This document shows positions 6,314-9,061 of a DNA stretch of 9,061 nt, in pieces. The position numbers were made by a program, and so were the translations under genes. Source of the DNA: an uncultured Brevibacterium sp. (lineage in GTDB: Bacteria; Actinomycetota; Actinomycetes; Actinomycetales; Brevibacteriaceae); contig CABTZC010000062.1 in the NCBI GenBank assembly GCA_902489185.1, positions 1-9,061 of the forward strand. The letters run 5' to 3'. The notes below the pieces were generated by a model. It had not been told where the DNA came from. It made no database searches and saw only the letters and a list, made by a program, of their open reading frames with translations. Position 1 is the stretch's first letter. Each line of letters begins with the position of its first letter.

Positions 6314-7774
6314 ATGCCAACAGTCCCGGTTTCAGTGTCGGCTTCGAATGCGTCTGCATCGAAGGTTAAGGCTGACATTTTGGTGGTTGCGAAGGCGCTC
6401 AACGGCGCTGTTCTCTCTGAGTTGGACAAATCGGTCGTCAAAGAGCTCACGGGCGCGCTTGATGCGATCGACTTCGCCGGTAAAGCAGGTTCGTCAGTGC
6501 GTGTCGCTGCACCCAAAGGTGTGAGTGCAAAGAGCGTCGCGGTCATTGGCCTTGGTGAAGTTGAGAACGTGGAAGGTGACCTGGAAAAGTTGCGCCAGCA
6601 CGTGGGGTCTTTTACCCGCGGGTTGGATGCCGAGGTGTCGGTCGCCTTTGCACTCCCCACCCCCACTGCCGAGGTCGCAGCTGCGATCACGTTGGGTGCC
6701 GTCTTGGGAGCATACCGCTACAACGACTATGTAAGCGAAAAGAAGAAGACCGCGTCCGAGATCACGGTTATCACGTCGAAGAAGTTCAAGGACGCTGTTG
6801 AGGAAGCCAACATTATTGCTTCCGGTGTGATTGGTGCTCGCGACCTGGTGAACCAGCCTCCGTTGGATCTGTACCCTGAAACCTTTGCTAACCGCGTGAG
6901 CGAACTTTCCAAAGGACGTAAGGTCAAGGCTACGGTTTACGACGCCAAGTACCTGGAAGAAAACGGGTACGGCGGCCTGCACGGAGTGGGTCGTGGTTCC
7001 GCACGTGGCCCTCGCTTGGTCAAGCTCGAATACTCCCCCAAGAAGGCTGAGAAGCACTTGGCGCTTGTGGGTAAGGGAATCACCTTCGACTCTGGTGGTC
7101 TGTCGCTCAAGCCTGCTCAGTCGATGGAAGAAATGAAGTCAGACATGGGTGGTGCAGCTGCAGCCGCACACACGTTATTCGCCGTCGCCGACCTCGGACT
7201 CAACGTCAAGGTCACCGCATGGCTCTGCCTTGCTGAAAACATGCCTGACGGCAACGCGCAGCGCCCGTCCGACGTTGTCACAATTCTGGGTGGCAAGACT
7301 GTTGAAGTTACCAACACCGACGCTGAAGGCCGCCTGGTGCTGGCTGACGGTCTGGTTTCCGCACAGAAGGACAACCCGGACCTTGTCATTGACATTGCAA
7401 CGCTGACCGGCGCTCAGATTGTGGCTCTGGGCAAGCGCACGACGGGTGTGATGGGGACCGAGCTCGCCCGCGCCAACGTTTGTGACGCGGCTCATGATTC
7501 GGGTGAGTGCATGTGGCCCATGCCGTTCCCTGAGGAAATCCGTGACCAGTTCCGTTCTGCGACTGCAGACTTGAAGAACTCCGGTGCACGCGAGGGTGGA
7601 ATGCTCGCAGCAGGTATCTTCTTGAAGGAATTTATCGAAGAAGGAACCGAATGGGCCCACATCGACATTGCTGGGCCGTCGTTTACAACCAGCCCTTGGG
7701 GCTACACGCCCGAAGGTGGGACGGGTGTTCCGGTGCGAACGCTTATTGAAGTTGCCCGCTCAATGAGCAAATAA
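6314..7774 (+). CDS. pepA: Leucyl aminopeptidase (M17, cytosol aminopeptidase)
   Basis: PepA is a cytosolic two-metal aminopeptidase, normally hexameric, that removes N-terminal residues, preferably Leu, from peptides. The 486-residue product is full length. The N-terminal domain (about 1-150) is variable. The catalytic C-terminal domain carries Lys254 and Asp259 in GKGITFDSGG, Lys266 (LSLKP), Asp277 (KSDMGG), and the M17 signature NTDAEGRL with Asp336, Glu338 and Arg340. All metal and bicarbonate-site residues are therefore present. I prefer the ATG at 6314 because GGAAGGA (6298-6304) ends 9 nt upstream; the in-frame ATG at 6305 directly abuts that site and is too close. The gene is divergent from pyrD and is followed by a strong hairpin before lpdA. 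Some PepA proteins also bind DNA, but nothing here shows that. An alternative name in this group is pepB. Confidence 0.96.
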   Translation: MPTVPVSVSASNASASKVKADILVVAKALNGAVLSELDKSVVKELTGALDAIDFAGKAGSSVRVAAPKGVSAKSVAVIGLGEVENVEGDLEKLRQHVGSFTRGLDAEVSVAFALPTPTAEVAAAITLGAVLGAYRYNDYVSEKKKTASEITVITSKKFKDAVEEANIIASGVIGARDLVNQPPLDLYPETFANRVSELSKGRKVKATVYDAKYLEENGYGGLHGVGRGSARGPRLVKLEYSPKKAEKHLALVGKGITFDSGGLSLKPAQSMEEMKSDMGGAAAAAHTLFAVADLGLNVKVTAWLCLAENMPDGNAQRPSDVVTILGGKTVEVTNTDAEGRLVLADGLVSAQKDNPDLVIDIATLTGAQIVALGKRTTGVMGTELARANVCDAAHDSGECMWPMPFPEEIRDQFRSATADLKNSGAREGGMLAAGIFLKEFIEEGTEWAHIDIAGPSFTTSPWGYTPEGGTGVPVRTLIEVARSMSK

Positions 7775-7786
7775 CCCCGGGTCTCA

Positions 7787-7800
7787 CGCACAGTTGTGCG
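7787..7800 (+). repeat. Small hairpin just after pepA
   Basis: CGCAC-AGTT-GTGCG forms a 5-bp GC-rich stem with a 4-nt loop, beginning 12 bp after the pepA stop codon. No U tract follows. It lies 13 bp before a much longer stem, and the two may act together in stopping transcription or protecting the pepA message. Confidence 0.35.
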
Positions 7801-7813
7801 GATGTCTTGCATG

Positions 7814-7852
7814 GAATGTGGTGTGAACCTTACTGTTGTTCGCACCACATTC
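7814..7852 (+). terminator. Strong terminator-like stem-loop after pepA
   Basis: GAATGTGGTGTGAAC (7814-7828) pairs with GTTCGCACCACATTC (7838-7852): 14 Watson-Crick pairs and one U-G pair around a 9-nt loop. The following bases (GGCTTTCTTCC) are pyrimidine-rich but not a clean U tract. Actinobacteria often use such terminators without a full U run. It most likely ends pepA transcription, so lpdA would need its own promoter. Confidence 0.65.
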
Positions 7853-7879
7853 GGCTTTCTTCCTGCAACGTGTTGCCAA

Positions 7880-7903
7880 ATCTTTCCCAGTTCGTGGAAA
7901 GAT
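7880..7903. promoter_or_regulatory. Operator-like palindrome upstream of lpdA
   Basis: ATCTTTCC (7880-7887) and GGAAAGAT (7896-7903) are perfect 8-bp inverted arms separated by 8 bp. The site is centred about 64 bp before the lpdA start, after the pepA terminator. TTGCCA (7873-7878) beside it resembles a -35, but no -10 stands at the right distance, so the promoter itself is unresolved. A dimeric regulator site is the simplest reading. Confidence 0.4.
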
Positions 7904-7943
7904 AAGAATAACCGCTGATACGGCAATTTATTTTCACGAGTAT

Positions 7944-7949
7944 GAGGAG
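7944..7949 (+). promoter_or_regulatory. Ribosome binding site for the lpdA GTG start
   Basis: GAGGAG lies 6 nt before the GTG at 7956. This spacing and strength make the GTG the clear start, giving an N-terminus about 13 residues ahead of the FAD-binding GGGTAG motif, as is normal for the family. Confidence 0.8.
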
Positions 7950-7955
7950 CTCATC

Positions 7956-9061
7956 GTGGTTGATTCTAAGAACTCGTACGACCTGGTCATTCTGGGAGGC
8001 GGAACAGCTGGCTACGCGGCTGCGATCCGTGCGTCACAGCTTGACATGAAGGTCGCACTTATCGAACGCGACAAGGTGGGCGGAACATGCCTGCACCGTG
8101 GGTGTATTCCCACCAAGGCGCTGTTGCACGTAGCGGAAATCGCTCACAGCGTCCGCGATTCCAAGAGCTTCGGTATCCTTTCCGAATTCCAGGGTGTCGA
8201 CATGGAAGCGGCCGTCAAGTTCAAAGATGGAATTGTTGACCGCAACCACAAGGGTCTGTCCGGCATGATCAAGGCCGACGGCGTAGATCTGATCAGCGGT
8301 GAAGCTAAGCTGAAAGACCAGTCTACGGTGACCGTGTCCACTGATGACGGTGAACTTGAGCTGGCTGCAAAGAACATCATTCTGGCAACCGGTTCCGAAC
8401 CGAAGACGATCGGAATCGAAATTGGCGGCCGTGTTCTTACCAGCACTGAAGCGCTGAGCCACACCGAGGTGCCAGGTAGCGCGATCGTTCTGGGCGGAGG
8501 TGTGATCGGTTGTGAGTTCGCAAGCATCTGGTCTTCGCTGGGTTCGGAAGTCACGATTGTTGAAGGACTCCCCCGCCTTGTCGCCAACGAGGATGCCGAC
8601 ATTTCGAAGGAACTGGAAAAGGCATTCCGTCGCCGCAAGATCAAGTCCAAACTGGGCGTGAAGTTCAAGAGCGTCGAACAGGACGACAACGGCGTGAAGG
8701 TTCAGCTCGAAGACGGTTCAGAACTCGAAGCTGATGTTCTTTTGGTCGCCGTTGGTCGTGGACCGGTCACGGCTGGTTTTGGTTACGAAGAAGCGGGCGT
8801 GAAGCTCGACCGCGGATTCGTTGTCACAAACGAACGTCTGCACACCGGCGTTGGAAACATTTGGGCAGTCGGCGACATCGTTCCTGGCCTGCAGCTGGCT
8901 CACCGTTCGTTTGGACACGGAATCTTCGTGGCCGAAGAAATTGCGGGGCTTGAGCCAACTCCAGTCGATGAAAACGGTGTTCCACGCGCTACGTACTCAG
9001 AACCTGAAATCTTCTCCGTGGGACTGTCTGAGGACCAGGCTAAAGAAAAGTACGGCGAAGA
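7956..9061 (+). CDS. lpdA: Dihydrolipoyl dehydrogenase (E3), 3' end missing
   Basis: E3 reoxidises dihydrolipoyl groups of 2-oxoacid dehydrogenase complexes and of the glycine cleavage system, passing electrons through a disulfide and FAD to NAD+. The window holds 368 codons of about 460. Visible parts: the FAD-binding GGGTAG near residue 14, the redox disulfide Cys45-Cys50 in GGTCLHRGCIPTKALLH, TGSEP, the NAD-binding LGGGVIGCEFAS starting at 179, VGRGP, and the second FAD motif AVGDIVPGLQLAH with Asp307. The C-terminal dimer domain begins at YSEPEIFSVGLS, and the catalytic His-Glu pair lies beyond the right edge. The variant GTCLHRGC (in place of GVCLNVGC) resembles the actinobacterial E3 encoded next to the acyltransferase sucB, so I expect sucB and lipoate genes downstream. 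The start is GTG with GAGGAG 6 nt upstream. Confidence 0.95.
   Translation, partial: MVDSKNSYDLVILGGGTAGYAAAIRASQLDMKVALIERDKVGGTCLHRGCIPTKALLHVAEIAHSVRDSKSFGILSEFQGVDMEAAVKFKDGIVDRNHKGLSGMIKADGVDLISGEAKLKDQSTVTVSTDDGELELAAKNIILATGSEPKTIGIEIGGRVLTSTEALSHTEVPGSAIVLGGGVIGCEFASIWSSLGSEVTIVEGLPRLVANEDADISKELEKAFRRRKIKSKLGVKFKSVEQDDNGVKVQLEDGSELEADVLLVAVGRGPVTAGFGYEEAGVKLDRGFVVTNERLHTGVGNIWAVGDIVPGLQLAHRSFGHGIFVAEEIAGLEPTPVDENGVPRATYSEPEIFSVGLSEDQAKEKYGE

Noticed and set aside
6246..6359. N-terminal extension of PyrD with a hydrophobic stretch (LLALVTFLPFIGFL)
   Set aside because: It looks like a membrane anchor but is read antisense across the pepA start and both promoters. The family's normal N-terminus begins at the GTG at 6245, preceded by a -10 element.
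8034..8689. Two overlapping minus-strand open frames (142 and 181 codons) opposite lpdA
   Set aside because: The plus strand encodes an intact dihydrolipoyl dehydrogenase with all expected motifs. The antisense frames are Ser/Thr- or Val/Asp-rich without family features and follow from codon bias.
1..9061. Search for CRISPR arrays, insertion sequences, toxin-antitoxin or defence genes, tRNAs
   Set aside because: Nothing of these kinds is visible. The coding strand is filled by nine housekeeping or conserved genes, with gaps of at most 181 bp.

Overview
The window is an ordinary stretch of chromosomal housekeeping genes from an actinobacterium (Actinomycetota). The evidence is an aa3-type cytochrome oxidase whose subunit I has the actinobacterial HHMYVTGAVLLPFF stretch, a lipoprotein-type subunit II, a DUF3043 membrane protein (a family I know from actinobacteria), and the neighbour pair pepA-lpdA. 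The directly adjacent ctaC-ctaD pair would suit the Micrococcales. By eye the GC content is in the mid-50s percent, low for that group. The genus cannot be decided from this sequence. I see no mobile element, tRNA, rRNA or CRISPR array. No gene-free stretch exceeds about 180 bases.

Layout. Five genes run leftward from about 4573 to 1: an M20 family dipeptidase, erpA (iron-sulfur insertion), aat (leucyl/phenylalanyl-tRNA-protein transferase), ctaC and ctaD (cytochrome c oxidase subunits II and I). ctaD is cut off by the left edge. DUF3043 runs rightward from 4586, divergent from the dipeptidase with only 12 bp between the two start codons. It converges on pyrD (quinone-dependent dihydroorotate dehydrogenase, leftward), and the two 3' ends overlap by 26 bp. 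pepA (leucyl aminopeptidase, M17) starts 68 bp from pyrD and runs rightward. After a structured 181-bp gap comes lpdA (dihydrolipoyl dehydrogenase), which is cut off by the right edge.

How the genes fit together. CtaC and CtaD are the catalytic core of the terminal oxidase. ErpA supplies Fe-S clusters to metabolic and respiratory enzymes. PyrD feeds electrons from pyrimidine synthesis into the quinone pool. Lpd recycles lipoyl groups in 2-oxoacid dehydrogenases. The dipeptidase, PepA and Aat all act in peptide turnover or protein degradation. The proximity looks like the conserved neighbourhood of core actinobacterial genes, not one dedicated system.

The most interesting content is at the control level. 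There is an interlocked pair of apparently leaderless divergent promoters (4571-4586), an apparently leaderless GTG start for pyrD, a 15-bp terminator-like stem after pepA, and several operator-like inverted repeats upstream of lpdA, erpA and ctaC. I found no convincing novel multi-gene system.
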